In this document: in pieces, positions 45,203-54,320 of the stretch | Layout of the letters: each line of letters starts with the position of its first letter | How positions within the stretch are numbered: position 1 is the first letter of the stretch | Origin: Caenibius sp. WL | Lineage (GTDB): Bacteria > Pseudomonadota > Alphaproteobacteria > Sphingomonadales > Sphingomonadaceae | Reading direction: 5' to 3' | Length of the DNA stretch: 64,000 nt | NCBI RefSeq assembly: GCF_019803445.1 | Contig: NZ_CP081844.1 | Span: forward strand, 1,376,501 to 1,440,500 | Position numbers and translations under genes: made by a program | The notes under the pieces: model-generated | Database searches by the model: none | Seen by the model: the letters and a program-made list of their open reading frames with translations, nothing else | Told to the model about the DNA's origin: nothing

Positions 45203-45691
45203 TCAACTCCGCTTATCAAGCACTTGCTTGAAGAAGATGATATCCTTCTGCGGCGAAAGCATCGATCCGATGCAAATCTGCCGTTTAAAAGCCGCATCCA
45301 TGTTGCAGATCTTGTCCTCGGTCGTGCCGTCGGGCCAGATCAGCTTGGACAGGATCACGCCGCCGGCCATCGGTGTCATCGATCCCTTCAGCCCCATGTT
45401 GCCGGGCAGGTCGCGCAGCACGCCGTCGATTTTGGCCTGATAGCCGAATTCCTCCACCGTCCCGTCAGCCAGTTCGCTGCGATAGGTGAAATCGATCGAA
45501 CCGGGCGCCGAAGGCCGGACGATGGACGTGAACGGGGCGAAGCTCTTGCCCTGCGGCGCGATCGATTCCGCGATGTTGAGCGTCCATGTGCCGACGCGCG
45601 GATCGGTCTTGCCATCCTGCGCCGCCGCCGCGCCGCCCATGCCCAGCATCAGCAGGCATGCCGCCAGCCCGGTGTTGCCCCATTTCGCCAT
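45203..45691 (-). CDS. Secreted protein of unknown function
   Basis: This 162-residue protein has a signal peptide ending at about AAAAQ (residue 24). A beta-rich mature part contains RVGTWTLNIAES and SIDFTYRSELADG, typical of small calycin- or lipocalin-like secreted proteins of sphingomonads. Two cysteines are present near the C-terminus. I do not recognise a catalytic motif. The start ATG follows GGAGAGG. It lies divergent from the JAMM-like gene with 164 bases between. Confidence 0.7.
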   Translation of the reverse strand: MAKWGNTGLAACLLMLGMGGAAAAQDGKTDPRVGTWTLNIAESIAPQGKSFAPFTSIVRPSAPGSIDFTYRSELADGTVEEFGYQAKIDGVLRDLPGNMGLKGSMTPMAGGVILSKLIWPDGTTEDKICNMDAAFKRQICIGSMLSPQKDIIFFKQVLDKRS

Positions 45692-45855
45692 TCTGCCTCT
45701 CCTTCATGATGATGAACAGGTGATCAGGGTAGAGCGGGAAAGGCTTCCGTCAACGCACGTTCCCGCGCCCCCCGGTGCAAATTTGGGCAGGCCGCCGCAC
45801 GGTTTGGGAGTTTCCGCGACATCGCAGCATTGGCAGGATAGGAGGCAATCCTCTC

Positions 45856-46650
45856 ATGCTGACGGAGCCATACTTGTTCAGCCGTTCTTTTCTTGCCGTC
45901 GCTGCGCTGTCTCTCTCCGTTGCCGCCGCGCCTGCGCACGCGGATACGGCCTGCAGGTTTGCGAGCGAACCGCGAGTGCTGATGGAGGAAGGCGGTCCCA
46001 ACGCGGACGGGAGCAAGCTGCTGCAGCTATGGGATGTGCCTGACCACCCGGTTCTCTGGTCGGCAACAGCGCCGGAAAGCGGGGGCTATCGCCGCTTCAG
46101 GGACGAACTGGCCGAACGAAAGATCGAAACCGGTCCGGTGCGCCTGTTGGAACGCAGCCCGACCCCGAACAATCGGATCGTGATCCGCCATGCCGATGAC
46201 TGGATCGGGCCAGCCAATTGCCTCGAAATGCTGATGTTCGGGCATCAGCATGGACGGCTCAACACTTTCGAGAACCCCAGCGAGTTTGCGAGCATCATCC
46301 TGCGATCCCCCGACAGGGAGCGTCTCCGCGTTTATTACTATACGATCAACCATGATGGCATCGGACGGATGGACCCCATCGTGGAACCGGCGCTTGCGGA
46401 CAGGCAGGCTGGATGGGAAGTGTTGATTGCGTTGCACAGCCACGTCTTCCATCCGGGCCAGCCCAAGATCGACGGCATTCTGGCCCCGAGCGGGCCCGAC
46501 GCCGATTTCCATGCCCGGTTCCATGCCCAGTCTGGCGTGCGAGAGGCGCGGATCACCAATGGCGTCCACACGGTCAGAATGCCGGCATCGAGCTTCGACG
46601 GGTTCCAGCGCGCAGCCGATGGGAACGAGGTCGGCAGTTCATCCGGCTAG
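45856..46650 (+). CDS. Secreted protein with a JAMM-like HxH...SxxD metal motif
   Basis: This 264-residue protein has a signal peptide ending near APAHA (about residue 29). The C-terminal half has a glutamate in NCLEMLMFG (E124), then LIALHSH with H194 and H196, then after 15 residues APSGPD with S212 and D215. E, HxH and SxxD in this order are the zinc site of JAB/MPN (JAMM) peptidases. The usual spacing between HxH and S is about 7, so this would be a variant with a longer loop. AGGAGG precedes the ATG. No database match was available. It stands alone. Confidence 0.7.
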   Translation: MLTEPYLFSRSFLAVAALSLSVAAAPAHADTACRFASEPRVLMEEGGPNADGSKLLQLWDVPDHPVLWSATAPESGGYRRFRDELAERKIETGPVRLLERSPTPNNRIVIRHADDWIGPANCLEMLMFGHQHGRLNTFENPSEFASIILRSPDRERLRVYYYTINHDGIGRMDPIVEPALADRQAGWEVLIALHSHVFHPGQPKIDGILAPSGPDADFHARFHAQSGVREARITNGVHTVRMPASSFDGFQRAADGNEVGSSSG

Positions 46651-46716
46651 GATGCCCAAGCGGCCATGCGCAGGTCGCAGGGCTCCGGCTGTCTTTCCCG
46701 AATATCCGGGCTAACC

Positions 46717-46745
46717 CTGCCGCCGCACGGTGTGTGCGGCGGCAG
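46717..46745. terminator. Bidirectional hairpin before copB
   Basis: CTGCCGCCGCAC (46717-46728) pairs perfectly with GTGCGGCGGCAG (46734-46745) across 5 bases, between the convergent JAMM-like gene and copB. Confidence 0.65.
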
Positions 46746-46750
46746 AGCGG

Positions 46751-47761
46751 TCAGAACCAGGCGCGGATGCCGGCCACGAGCAGGACACGGCTGGCATCGT
46801 CCCCTGCCGCGCGGGTCAGGCGGGCGGTCCTGCCGAGATCGCGCTGCCATTCGATCCCGATATAGGGGGCGAATTCCCGCCTGATCTCGTACCTTAACCG
46901 GGCGCCGGTCTGTAGCGACGTCACTCCCGCGCCGAGCCCGAGTTCGGGAATGGCCTGCGCCGAAAAGTTCGCTTCCACGCGTGGTTGGAGGATCAGGCGC
47001 TGGGTGATGCGCTGGTCGTATTCGGCTTCGATCCGCCCGGTCAGTTCGCCCTTGGTGGAAAGGAACATCGCGCCGTCCACCTCGAAAAAGTAGGGGGCGA
47101 GACCCTGCACACCGAGCACGGCATGCGTCCGATCCGGACCGCCGGGGCGCAAATCCTGCCGCACGCCGGCCTGCAGGTCGAACCACGGGCCGATCGCGCG
47201 GCTCCACAGGCCCTGCACTTCGGCGCTGACCGGCTGGCCGAACGCGGCGTGGCCTTCGCTTTTCAGCCACAGTTTGTCACGGTCGCCGCCGTAGCTGAGA
47301 TCGGCTTCCCATAGCCAGCCGTCCGGCCCCTTGCCGGTCTGCGCTTCCAGCCGGTCGATCCGCACGGTCCCCCATGTCATCCGTCCCATTTCCCGCGGCA
47401 GCGCGGCGCGCGATGCGGCCATCGCGCCTGCGGGGAAGACCGTGTCGGCCGCATGGACCGGGCCCGAACGCGCCTCGGGTGGAGGGGGGGCTTGCGGGAT
47501 TTGCGGGTCGGCCCCCCCATGCATCGCGTGCCCGGCATGGGGATTGCTGGCCGGTGTCGCGGGCGCAGCGGGCATAGCGTGCCCTTGGTGGCCAGCCTGG
47601 TCCGCAGGCGCGGGAGGGGCTGCCGTGTGGCCGCCATGGCCCGCGTGATCCATGGTCTGATGGTTTTGCCCGTGATCCCCGCCATGATTGTCATGCTGCG
47701 CCCAGGCGGGAGCAGCGGTGCAAGCGAGCGCGGCAGCTGCGGTGAAAAGTGCGGTTTTCAT
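46751..47761 (-). CDS. copB: Copper resistance outer membrane protein CopB
   Basis: This 336-residue protein has a signal peptide ending PAWAQ (residue 22). A histidine- and methionine-rich region of about 65 residues (DHAGHGGHT, NPHAGHAMHG) binds copper. The following CopB beta-barrel domain starts near MTWGTVRIDRLEAQ and ends with the terminal aromatic IRAWF. It works with CopA in copper detoxification of the envelope. The start overlaps the copA stop by 4 bases, so the pair is co-translated. Length is in the normal range. Confidence 0.93.
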   Translation of the reverse strand: MKTALFTAAAALACTAAPAWAQHDNHGGDHGQNHQTMDHAGHGGHTAAPPAPADQAGHQGHAMPAAPATPASNPHAGHAMHGGADPQIPQAPPPPEARSGPVHAADTVFPAGAMAASRAALPREMGRMTWGTVRIDRLEAQTGKGPDGWLWEADLSYGGDRDKLWLKSEGHAAFGQPVSAEVQGLWSRAIGPWFDLQAGVRQDLRPGGPDRTHAVLGVQGLAPYFFEVDGAMFLSTKGELTGRIEAEYDQRITQRLILQPRVEANFSAQAIPELGLGAGVTSLQTGARLRYEIRREFAPYIGIEWQRDLGRTARLTRAAGDDASRVLLVAGIRAWF

Positions 47762-49503
47762 GCGGTCTCTCCCCCCAGCGGGCGCACGGTCACGACATTG
47801 AACATACCCGCGTGCATATGCATCAGAAGGTGGCAGTGGAATGCCCAGTCGCCCGGCGCATCCGCCGTCAGATCGAAGCGGACGAAGCCGCCCGGCAGGA
47901 CATTGACAGTGTGCTTGCGCGGCTGGCGAATGCCCTTGCCGTTCACCAGTTCGAAGAAGAACCCGTGGAGGTGGATGGGATGCGTCATCATCGTGTCGTT
48001 GACGAGCTTGAAGCGCACCCGTTCGTTCCGGGCGAGACGGATCGGTTCGGTCTGTTCGGCAAAAGTCTTACCATCGAACGACCACATGTAGCGTTCCATG
48101 CTGCCGGTCAGATGGATTTCGATCTCACGCGTTGACGTGCGGGTGTCGGCAGGCGGGGCCAGTGTTTCGAGATCGCCGTAGGTCAGCACCCGGTGGCCCA
48201 CATTCTCCAGCCCCAGACCCCGGTCGTTGGTGCGGTCGAGCGGCATCGGCGCGATCATTTCGACCCCGTGATTGAGATCGACCCCCGGCGCGGCGGAACC
48301 ATCGCGCATCGTGTGCTTCATCCCATGGCCCATGCCTTCGTGTCCTGCCATGCCGGCCATCGCCGCCTCATCCATGCCCATGTCGCGCATGGTCAATGTC
48401 GGGCGTTCGCGCAGGGCGGGGACCGGCGCCATCATGCCCTGGCGCGGGGCCAGTGTCGCGCGGGCATAGCCCGAACGATCGATGGTTTCGGCAAACAGCG
48501 TGTAGGGCTGGTTGCCGGGGGCAACCACCACGTCATAGGTTTCGGCCACACCGATCTGAAATTCATCGGTTTCCACCGGGCGCACGTCCTGCCCGTCGGC
48601 ATTGACCACCTGCAGCGGCAGGCCGGGGATGCGCACATTGAAAATCGTCATCGCCGAAGCGTTGATGATCCGCAGCCGCACCCGCTCGCCCGGCGTGAAC
48701 AGGCCGGTCCAGTTGGCATCCGGCCCTTGTCCGTTGACGAGGTAGGTATAGGCCGCGCCGGTCACGTCGGAAATGTCGGTGGGCGACATGCGCATCCGGC
48801 CCCAGCGTAGCCGCTCCGCCGCGCCGGGCCCTTTGCCCGCGAGCAGCGAGGCGAGCGTTTCCTGGTCGCGCTGGAAGTAATCCGGCTGCTGCTTCAGTTT
48901 GGTCATGATCGTGTGCGGATGCATGAAGCTCCAGTCCGACAGCACGATCACATGTTCCCGGTCATAGGCGACGGGATCGCGATGCGCCGGATCGATCACC
49001 AGCGGGCCATAGAGGCCGATCGCTTCCTGCAGGCCGGAATGGCTGTGATACCAGTATGTGCCCGCCTGCCGCACGGGAAATTCGTAAGTGAACGTCTCAT
49101 GCGGGCGGATACCGGGGAAGCTGACGCCGGGCACGCCATCCATCTGGAACGGCAGGAGAATGCCGTGCCAGTGGATCGAGCTGTCTTCCTCCAGATGGTT
49201 GGTGACGGCAATCTGTACATTCCGCCCTTCACGCAGACGGATCAGCGGGGCGGGCAAGGTGCCGTTGACTGTCACCGCGTGGCCGGTGCGGCCGCCCACG
49301 GTGAACGGGGTGCGGGCGATGGCGAGTTCGATGCGTTCGCCGGTCAGAACGTCGCACCCCGGTGTGGGCCCCTGTGCGGGCAGAGTGGCATGGTGATCGT
49401 GCGCGGTTTGGGCGCGGGCCCAGCCGGGCAGCAGCAGCGCGCTGCCGCCGAGCGCGAAAGCGCTCTGGACCAGACGGCGTCGGTCGAGTGTGGTCTTGTG
49501 CAT
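47758..49503 (-). CDS. copA: Periplasmic multicopper oxidase CopA
   Basis: This 581-residue enzyme has a twin-arginine signal with DRRRLVQSAF (residues 6-15) followed by a hydrophobic stretch. Type 1-3 copper-site motifs are present: SIHWHG, YWYHSHSG, HPIHLHG and HCHLLMHMHAGMF. A methionine-rich loop (GMDEAAMAGMAGHEGMGHGM) binds extra copper. It oxidises Cu(I) in the periplasm. The ATG at 49503 follows GAGGA. Upstream on the same strand lie a small secreted Cys/His protein and csoR, so the operon is copper-controlled. Confidence 0.94.
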   Translation of the reverse strand: MHKTTLDRRRLVQSAFALGGSALLLPGWARAQTAHDHHATLPAQGPTPGCDVLTGERIELAIARTPFTVGGRTGHAVTVNGTLPAPLIRLREGRNVQIAVTNHLEEDSSIHWHGILLPFQMDGVPGVSFPGIRPHETFTYEFPVRQAGTYWYHSHSGLQEAIGLYGPLVIDPAHRDPVAYDREHVIVLSDWSFMHPHTIMTKLKQQPDYFQRDQETLASLLAGKGPGAAERLRWGRMRMSPTDISDVTGAAYTYLVNGQGPDANWTGLFTPGERVRLRIINASAMTIFNVRIPGLPLQVVNADGQDVRPVETDEFQIGVAETYDVVVAPGNQPYTLFAETIDRSGYARATLAPRQGMMAPVPALRERPTLTMRDMGMDEAAMAGMAGHEGMGHGMKHTMRDGSAAPGVDLNHGVEMIAPMPLDRTNDRGLGLENVGHRVLTYGDLETLAPPADTRTSTREIEIHLTGSMERYMWSFDGKTFAEQTEPIRLARNERVRFKLVNDTMMTHPIHLHGFFFELVNGKGIRQPRKHTVNVLPGGFVRFDLTADAPGDWAFHCHLLMHMHAGMFNVVTVRPLGGETA

Positions 49504-49601
49504 AGGTGTCCTCATTCCGGCGCGGGACCGGATGTGTCAGGCGGGCAAGCATCGCGCGCGAAAGCGCGGCTCGCTGGAAAACGAACGGAGTGGAAAGAGC
49601 T

Positions 49602-49934
49602 TTATGCCCGGCGTGGCGGCGGCGGATCGACCCCGGTATGAGTGGACACCAATATGCGGTGGGAAGAAGGATAGGTCGAATAGGGTACAGGGGTATAGGC
49701 CGGACCCATCTCCGGCGCATCCGGCAGGAAGCCGCCATGCGCCGCCAGGCACACAGCAAGGCAGTTTTCCTGATGTGCGTCATGCGGCGCGGGCTTGGCA
49801 GGCGCGCTGCCGCGGCAATCGTCGGCCATTGCGGCATGAGCCGGTGCGGGCGCTGCCTCTGCGCCCGCCAGTGTGGGGGCGAACGCCAGCATCACCGCCG
49901 AAAGGAATGCCAGCAGGGTGGCCATGCGGGGCAT
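49602..49934 (-). CDS. Small secreted Cys/His-rich protein of the copper cluster
   Basis: This 110-residue protein has a signal peptide ending near LAGAEA (about residue 23). The mature part contains HAAMADDC, then APHDAHQENCLAVCLAAHGG, with histidines and three cysteines that could bind copper. The C-terminus is proline-rich. I do not recognise a specific family, although DUF2946-like proteins of copper operons have a similar plan. It starts 4 bases behind the csoR stop and lies ahead of copA. A copper-binding role is inferred from composition and place. Confidence 0.6.
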   Translation of the reverse strand: MPRMATLLAFLSAVMLAFAPTLAGAEAAPAPAHAAMADDCRGSAPAKPAPHDAHQENCLAVCLAAHGGFLPDAPEMGPAYTPVPYSTYPSSHRILVSTHTGVDPPPPRRA

Positions 49935-49938
49935 GCGA

Positions 49939-50211
49939 TTACCGCCCCACCTTGCCGAACAGATCAATCAATTCGTTGAATTTTTCCCGTTGCGCCACCG
50001 CATCGCCGCCTTGCAGCGCGTCCTCGATGCAATGGCTGGCATGGATCGCCAGTACTTTGGACTTGGCCGCGCGCAGGGCCGCTTCCATCGCGGACATCTG
50101 CTGAAGCACATCGATGCAGTAACGTTCTTCCTCCATCATGCGGACGATTCCACGCGCCTGTCCTTCGATACGCTTCATACGCGCGATTTCCTTGGCGAAT
50201 TTCTGGTGCAT
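49939..50211 (-). CDS. csoR: CsoR/RcnR-family copper-responsive repressor
   Basis: This 90-residue all-helical repressor has the DUF156 pattern. C32 (RYCIDV), H57 and C61 (HASHC) match the Cys-x-His-Cys Cu(I) ligands of CsoR. IARMKRIEGQARGI is the N-terminal DNA-contact helix. Copper binding would release it from DNA. ATG at 50211 gives the normal length; a longer frame would place the gene inside its own operators at 50253 and 50286. It is transcribed away from the copper ATPase. Confidence 0.9.
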   Translation of the reverse strand: MHQKFAKEIARMKRIEGQARGIVRMMEEERYCIDVLQQMSAMEAALRAAKSKVLAIHASHCIEDALQGGDAVAQREKFNELIDLFGKVGR

Positions 50212-50252
50212 CGAGGCGACGGTTCCCTGGCGGAGCAAACGGTTCGTTCCAT

Positions 50253-50269
50253 ATACCCCCACTGGGTAT
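50253..50269. promoter_or_regulatory. CsoR operator 1
   Basis: ATACCC-CCACT-GGGTAT is a perfect 6+5+6 dyad with the GC-centred ATACCC/GGGTAT arms of CsoR sites. It lies nearest the csoR start and probably controls the minus-strand copper operon. Confidence 0.75.
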
Positions 50270-50285
50270 CTTGCGCAAATGAAAA

Positions 50286-50302
50286 ATACCCGGTAGGGGT
50301 AT
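50286..50302. promoter_or_regulatory. CsoR operator 2
   Basis: ATACCC-GGTAG-GGGTAT is a perfect dyad with the same arms as operator 1, centred 33 bases away (about three helical turns). It lies 34 bases ahead of the copper ATPase start and probably controls it. Confidence 0.75.
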
Positions 50303-50336
50303 GTCATTCATTGTTGCACAAGCGATTGGAGTCGTC

Positions 50337-52706
50337 ATGGCCGCCCAGCATTCAGAATCTCATTGCTGCCACAATCACGGGCACAATCACGATCATGGTG
50401 GCGGTCATGCAGGGGGCACGGTCATCGATCCGGTATGCGGGATGACGGTGGACCCGGAAAAATCGCCGCATCACACGATGCACGATGGGCAGGATTTCCA
50501 TTTCTGTTCAGCGCGCTGCCGGGAAAAGTTCATCGCCGATCCGCAGCGCTATCTCGAACCGGAAAAATACGCGGCCGAACAGCCCAAGGATGCGATTTAC
50601 ACTTGCCCGATGCACCCGGAAATCCGCCAGGCGGGGCCGGGCACCTGCCCGTTGTGCGGCATGGCGCTGGAGCCGGAGGAAGTCTCCCTCGATCAGGGGC
50701 CGGACCCGGAATATATCGACATGCGCCGCCGTTTCGGGATCAGCGCGCTGTTTACCGTGCCCCTGTTCCTTTATGCCATGGGCGAAATGCTCCCCGGCCA
50801 GCCGCTCGCGCGGGTAATCTCGGCCGAATGGGGTCAATGGCTGCAATTGGCCCTGGCGACACCGGTGGTGCTGTGGGGCGCGTGGCCGTTCTTCGTCCGC
50901 GCGGTGCAGTCGCTCAAGGGCTGGCATCCCAACATGTTCACGCTGATCGGGTTGGGCGTGGCGATCGCCTATGGCTTCAGCGTGGTGGCGACATTCGCGC
51001 CCGGCCTTTTCCCGGCGGCGTTCCACGATCATCATGGGCGGGTGGCCGTCTATTTCGAAGCGGCGGCGGTGATCACCACGCTTGTTCTGCTCGGGCAGGT
51101 GCTGGAACTGAAAGCGCGCGGGCATACTTCGGGCGCCTTGCGCGCGCTGCTGGAACTGGCGCCGCCCGTCGCCCTGCGCATTGGCGCGGACGGCGCGGAG
51201 CAGGAAGTGCCGTTGGACGATGTGCGCCGGGGGGACCGGCTGCTGGTGCGGCCCGGTGCGAAAGTGCCGGTGGACGGCACGGTCGCCAGCGGCGCTAGCC
51301 ACATCGATGAATCGATGATTTCGGGCGAACCCTTGCCGGTGAGCAAGGCCGTGGGCGACCGGGTGACGGGCGGCACGGTCAACCAGACCGGCAGTTTCAC
51401 GATGGTGGCGGAACAGGTCGGCGGGGAAACGCTGCTGGCCAAGATCGTCCAGATGGTCGCCACCGCGCAGCGCAGCCGCGCGCCGGTGCAGCGCTTGGCC
51501 GATCTGGTGGCGAGCTGGTTCGTGCCCGCGGTGATCGTGATCGCAGTGGCGGCGTTCGCCGTCTGGGCGGTCTGGGGCCCGCAGCCCGCGCTCGCCTATG
51601 CCCTCGTCAATGCGATTGCGGTGCTGATCATTGCCTGCCCCTGCGCACTGGGGCTGGCCACGCCGATGTCGATCATGGTCGGCATGGGCAAGGGGGCGCA
51701 GAATGGCATTCTGATCCGCGATGCCGAAGCGCTCGAAACCTTCGAGAAAGTCGATACCGTGGTGGTCGACAAGACCGGCACGCTGACCGAAGGCAAGCCC
51801 GCGCTGGTGGACGTCACACCGCCGTCGGGGATGGAAGAAAACGCCCTGCTGGCGCTGGCTGCTGCTGTCGAACGGACGAGCGAGCACCCGCTGGCCGCCG
51901 CCATCGTGGCCGGTGCGCGCGAACGCGGGATTGCACTGGCCGGGGCGGAGGATTTCCAATCCATCACGGGCGAGGGGGCGGTGGCCCATGTCGGCGGGCA
52001 ACGTGTCGCTATCGGCAACGACAAGCTGATGCGGCGCGAAGGGGCGTTCGATCCGCAGTGGGCGGACAGGGCCGGACAGGCGCGGGCCGAAGGGCAGACG
52101 GTGATGTTCGCCGCTGTCGATGGCAAAGCGGCCGGGCTGCTGGCCGTGGCGGACCCGATCAAGGCCAGCAGCGCCGATGCGGTGGCCCGCCTGCACAAGG
52201 CCGGTATCCGCGTGGTCATGCTGACCGGCGATGCCGAAGCGACCGCGCGGGCGGTGGCCGCCAGGCTGGGGATTGATGAAGTGCACGCCAATGTCTCGCC
52301 CGAGGACAAACACCGCGTGATCGGCGAATTGAAAGCGGCGGGCCATGTGGTTGCCATGGCGGGTGACGGGATCAACGATGCCCCGGCGCTGGCCGCGGCC
52401 GATGTGGGCGTGGCGATGGGCACCGGCACGGATATCGCCATGGAAAGCGCGCGGGTGACGCTGGTCAGCGGCGATCTGGCGGGCCTGGCCAAGGCGCAGC
52501 GGCTGTCGCGCCTGACCATGCGCAACATCCGGCAGAATCTGCTGTTCGCGTTTGGCTACAACGCGCTGGGTGTGCCGGTGGCGGCAGGGGTGCTCTATCC
52601 GGCGTTCGGGCTGCTGCTGAGCCCGATGCTGGCGGCGGCGGCGATGAGCCTGTCGTCCGTTTCAGTGATCGGCAATGCGCTGCGTTTGCGCCGTACCGCG
52701 CTTTGA
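50337..52706 (+). CDS. Copper-translocating P1B-type ATPase
   Basis: This 789-residue pump starts with a His-rich tail ([14 protein letters not shown]). A YHS domain ([18 protein letters not shown]) and a metal-binding segment [21 protein letters not shown] follow instead of classic HMA domains. The transport motif is [12 protein letters not shown] (CPC), the phosphorylation site [13 protein letters not shown], then SEHPLAAA and the hinge [16 protein letters not shown]. It exports Cu(I) or related ions across the inner membrane with ATP. The start at 50337 follows GGAG, while an earlier ATG overlaps operator 2. It is divergent from csoR. Confidence 0.94.
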   Translation: MAAQHSESHCCHNHGHNHDHGGGHAGGTVIDPVCGMTVDPEKSPHHTMHDGQDFHFCSARCREKFIADPQRYLEPEKYAAEQPKDAIYTCPMHPEIRQAGPGTCPLCGMALEPEEVSLDQGPDPEYIDMRRRFGISALFTVPLFLYAMGEMLPGQPLARVISAEWGQWLQLALATPVVLWGAWPFFVRAVQSLKGWHPNMFTLIGLGVAIAYGFSVVATFAPGLFPAAFHDHHGRVAVYFEAAAVITTLVLLGQVLELKARGHTSGALRALLELAPPVALRIGADGAEQEVPLDDVRRGDRLLVRPGAKVPVDGTVASGASHIDESMISGEPLPVSKAVGDRVTGGTVNQTGSFTMVAEQVGGETLLAKIVQMVATAQRSRAPVQRLADLVASWFVPAVIVIAVAAFAVWAVWGPQPALAYALVNAIAVLIIACPCALGLATPMSIMVGMGKGAQNGILIRDAEALETFEKVDTVVVDKTGTLTEGKPALVDVTPPSGMEENALLALAAAVERTSEHPLAAAIVAGARERGIALAGAEDFQSITGEGAVAHVGGQRVAIGNDKLMRREGAFDPQWADRAGQARAEGQTVMFAAVDGKAAGLLAVADPIKASSADAVARLHKAGIRVVMLTGDAEATARAVAARLGIDEVHANVSPEDKHRVIGELKAAGHVVAMAGDGINDAPALAAADVGVAMGTGTDIAMESARVTLVSGDLAGLAKAQRLSRLTMRNIRQNLLFAFGYNALGVPVAAGVLYPAFGLLLSPMLAAAAMSLSSVSVIGNALRLRRTAL

Positions 52707-52720
52707 TCGTGAAGCCCCGG

Positions 52721-52751
52721 GGCGATCCGTTTCGCGGTGAAGCGGATCGCC
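52721..52751. terminator. Bidirectional hairpin between the copper ATPase and rnk
   Basis: GGCGATCCG (52721-52729) pairs with CGGATCGCC (52743-52751) over a 13-base loop, between convergent genes. Confidence 0.6.
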
Positions 52752-52777
52752 TGTGAAAGCGAATGGCGGGTAGGGGG

Positions 52778-53191
52778 TCAGGCGGCGGTTTGCGGCTGGG
52801 TGACGCTGATGATGCGCAGCCAGCGTTCTTTCCCGTCGCGGTCGGGCCAGAGGATCGATTGCCCTGCGCGCAGGCCGATCAGGCCCGCGCCGATCGGGGT
52901 GAGAATGGAAATCTTCCCGGCCGAAATGTCGGCATCTCTGGGATAGACGATTTCGACGGTGCGATCGGCCCCGCTGGCTTCGTCAACGAATTCGACCGTG
53001 GCGTTCATCGTCACCACGTCGACGGGGATTTTCGCTTTGGTATAGGTCTTGGCGCGGCCGATTTCGTCAAGCAGCAGTTCGGCCACTTGCGGCAGCCGGT
53101 CCTCCACGCTCATCGCCAGGCTGGTGATGGCGTCGGCTTCGTCTTCGATCATGTGAATGGGGGGGCGCTTGACGGCGCGGGCCCTGGTCAT
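52778..53191 (-). CDS. rnk: Rnk-type nucleoside diphosphate kinase regulator (GreA/B C-terminal-like)
   Basis: This 137-residue protein has a short N-terminal coiled segment (DRLPQVAELLLDEIGRAKTY) followed by the GreA/GreB C-terminal fold with VTMNATVEFVDEASG and SAGKISILTPIGAGLIGLRAGQ. These match Rnk, a Gre-fold protein that can bind RNA polymerase but lacks the acidic cleavage finger. ATG at 53191 gives the normal length. A 405-base non-coding gap lies upstream, holding a perfect dyad at 53298-53315. Confidence 0.9.
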   Translation of the reverse strand: MTRARAVKRPPIHMIEDEADAITSLAMSVEDRLPQVAELLLDEIGRAKTYTKAKIPVDVVTMNATVEFVDEASGADRTVEIVYPRDADISAGKISILTPIGAGLIGLRAGQSILWPDRDGKERWLRIISVTQPQTAA

Positions 53192-53596
53192 GGTGATAGT
53201 CGCTTTCCGGTGGGATGATAGGGGCCGGTGAAATGCAAGGCCGGTGGGATGCGGGCGCACAGCCGCACGCGATGGCGGCGTCAGCGAAAATGGAGTTCGC
53301 CCCGAGTTCGGGGCGTGCGCACCGGAACCCGGGGCTAGATGCCCGCGAGAAGCTGCCCTCCGTGAAGGCGAAACCGGAAAAGACCTATGCGAATCTGCAT
53401 GAAACGAAGGATGCCGCGCATCACCGGCCAAGTCAAACGCTGACACACCGAACGGGACAGGCGGGTTGAGCGGTCTCTGCGGCGGGAACCGAAAAATCCC
53501 CGGCAGGGGCGTTTCCTTCCCTTCGACTTCGCGCTAGCGTCGCCGCGAATTGCCGGCGAAGGGGCCGGCGGGACATTTTCGGGGAGTGTGTGCGTA
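53192..53596. other. Intergenic region between rnk and an SDR gene
   Basis: No gene is supported in this divergent gap of 405 bases. It holds a perfect dyad at 53298-53315, a short palindrome around 53530 (GCGCTAGCG) and the SDR ribosome site GGGGAG at 53581. Otherwise nothing is recognised. Confidence 0.5.
53298..53315. promoter_or_regulatory. GC-rich dyad upstream of rnk
   Basis: CGCCCCGA-GT-TCGGGGCG is a perfect 8+2+8 inverted repeat 107 bases upstream of the rnk start. It may be an operator or part of a leader hairpin. Confidence 0.4.
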
Positions 53597-54283
53597 ATGG
53601 CTCGTAATGTGGTGGTGACCGGCGGTTTCGGGGCGCTGGGCCGGGTTGTGGCGGAAACTTTCGCCCGTCAGGGGGATACGGTGGTGCGGGTCGATTTCGC
53701 CGCGCAGGCCCCTGCCGGCAACGAAGGCGGGCTGGATATTCCCGGCGTCGATCTGACCGATGCGGCCGCGTGCGAAAATCTGGTTGCGCAAATCACCGGC
53801 AAGCTCGGCGGGATCGATGTGCTGGTCAACGTTGCGGGCGGTTTCACCTGGGAAACGCTGGCCGACGGTAGCCTTGAAAGCTGGCAGAGGATGTTCGCCA
53901 TGAACGTGCTCACCGCCGCCACGATCACCAAGGCCGCGCTCGAACCGCTCAAGGCCAGCGCGGCGGGCCGGATCGTCAACATCGGCGCGGGCGCCGCGAT
54001 CAAGGCCGACATGGGCATGGGCGCCTATGCCGCGTCCAAGGCAGGCGTTCATCGCCTGACCGAAGCGCTGGCGACGGAACTGGCCGGCACCGGAGTGACG
54101 GTGAACGCCATCCTGCCCAGCATCATCGACACGCCGACCAATCGCGCCGACATGCCCGATGCCGATTACAGCGCATGGGTGAAGCCGCAAGCCATCGCCG
54201 ATGCGATCGCCTTCCTCGCTTCCGATCAGGCGCGCGCGATCACCGGGGCGCTGATTCCCGCAACCCGGGGCAGCGAGGCCTGA
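53597..54283 (+). CDS. Short-chain dehydrogenase/reductase
   Basis: This 228-residue SDR has a nucleotide-binding loop TGGFGALG (residues 8-15), NVAGG as the strand-4 motif, IVNIGAGAAI in place of the usual serine strand, and the catalytic YAASK (Y near residue 144). The catalytic serine position reads as glycine/alanine in NIGAGAAIK, which is unusual. ATG at 53597 has GGGGAG upstream. It lies 37 bases before an MFS exporter gene on the same strand. The substrate is unknown. Confidence 0.82.
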   Translation: MARNVVVTGGFGALGRVVAETFARQGDTVVRVDFAAQAPAGNEGGLDIPGVDLTDAAACENLVAQITGKLGGIDVLVNVAGGFTWETLADGSLESWQRMFAMNVLTAATITKAALEPLKASAAGRIVNIGAGAAIKADMGMGAYAASKAGVHRLTEALATELAGTGVTVNAILPSIIDTPTNRADMPDADYSAWVKPQAIADAIAFLASDQARAITGALIPATRGSEA

Positions 54284-54320
54284 GCGGTATGCCCCTGCAT
54301 CGTGCGCGGCGGAGCGGGAT

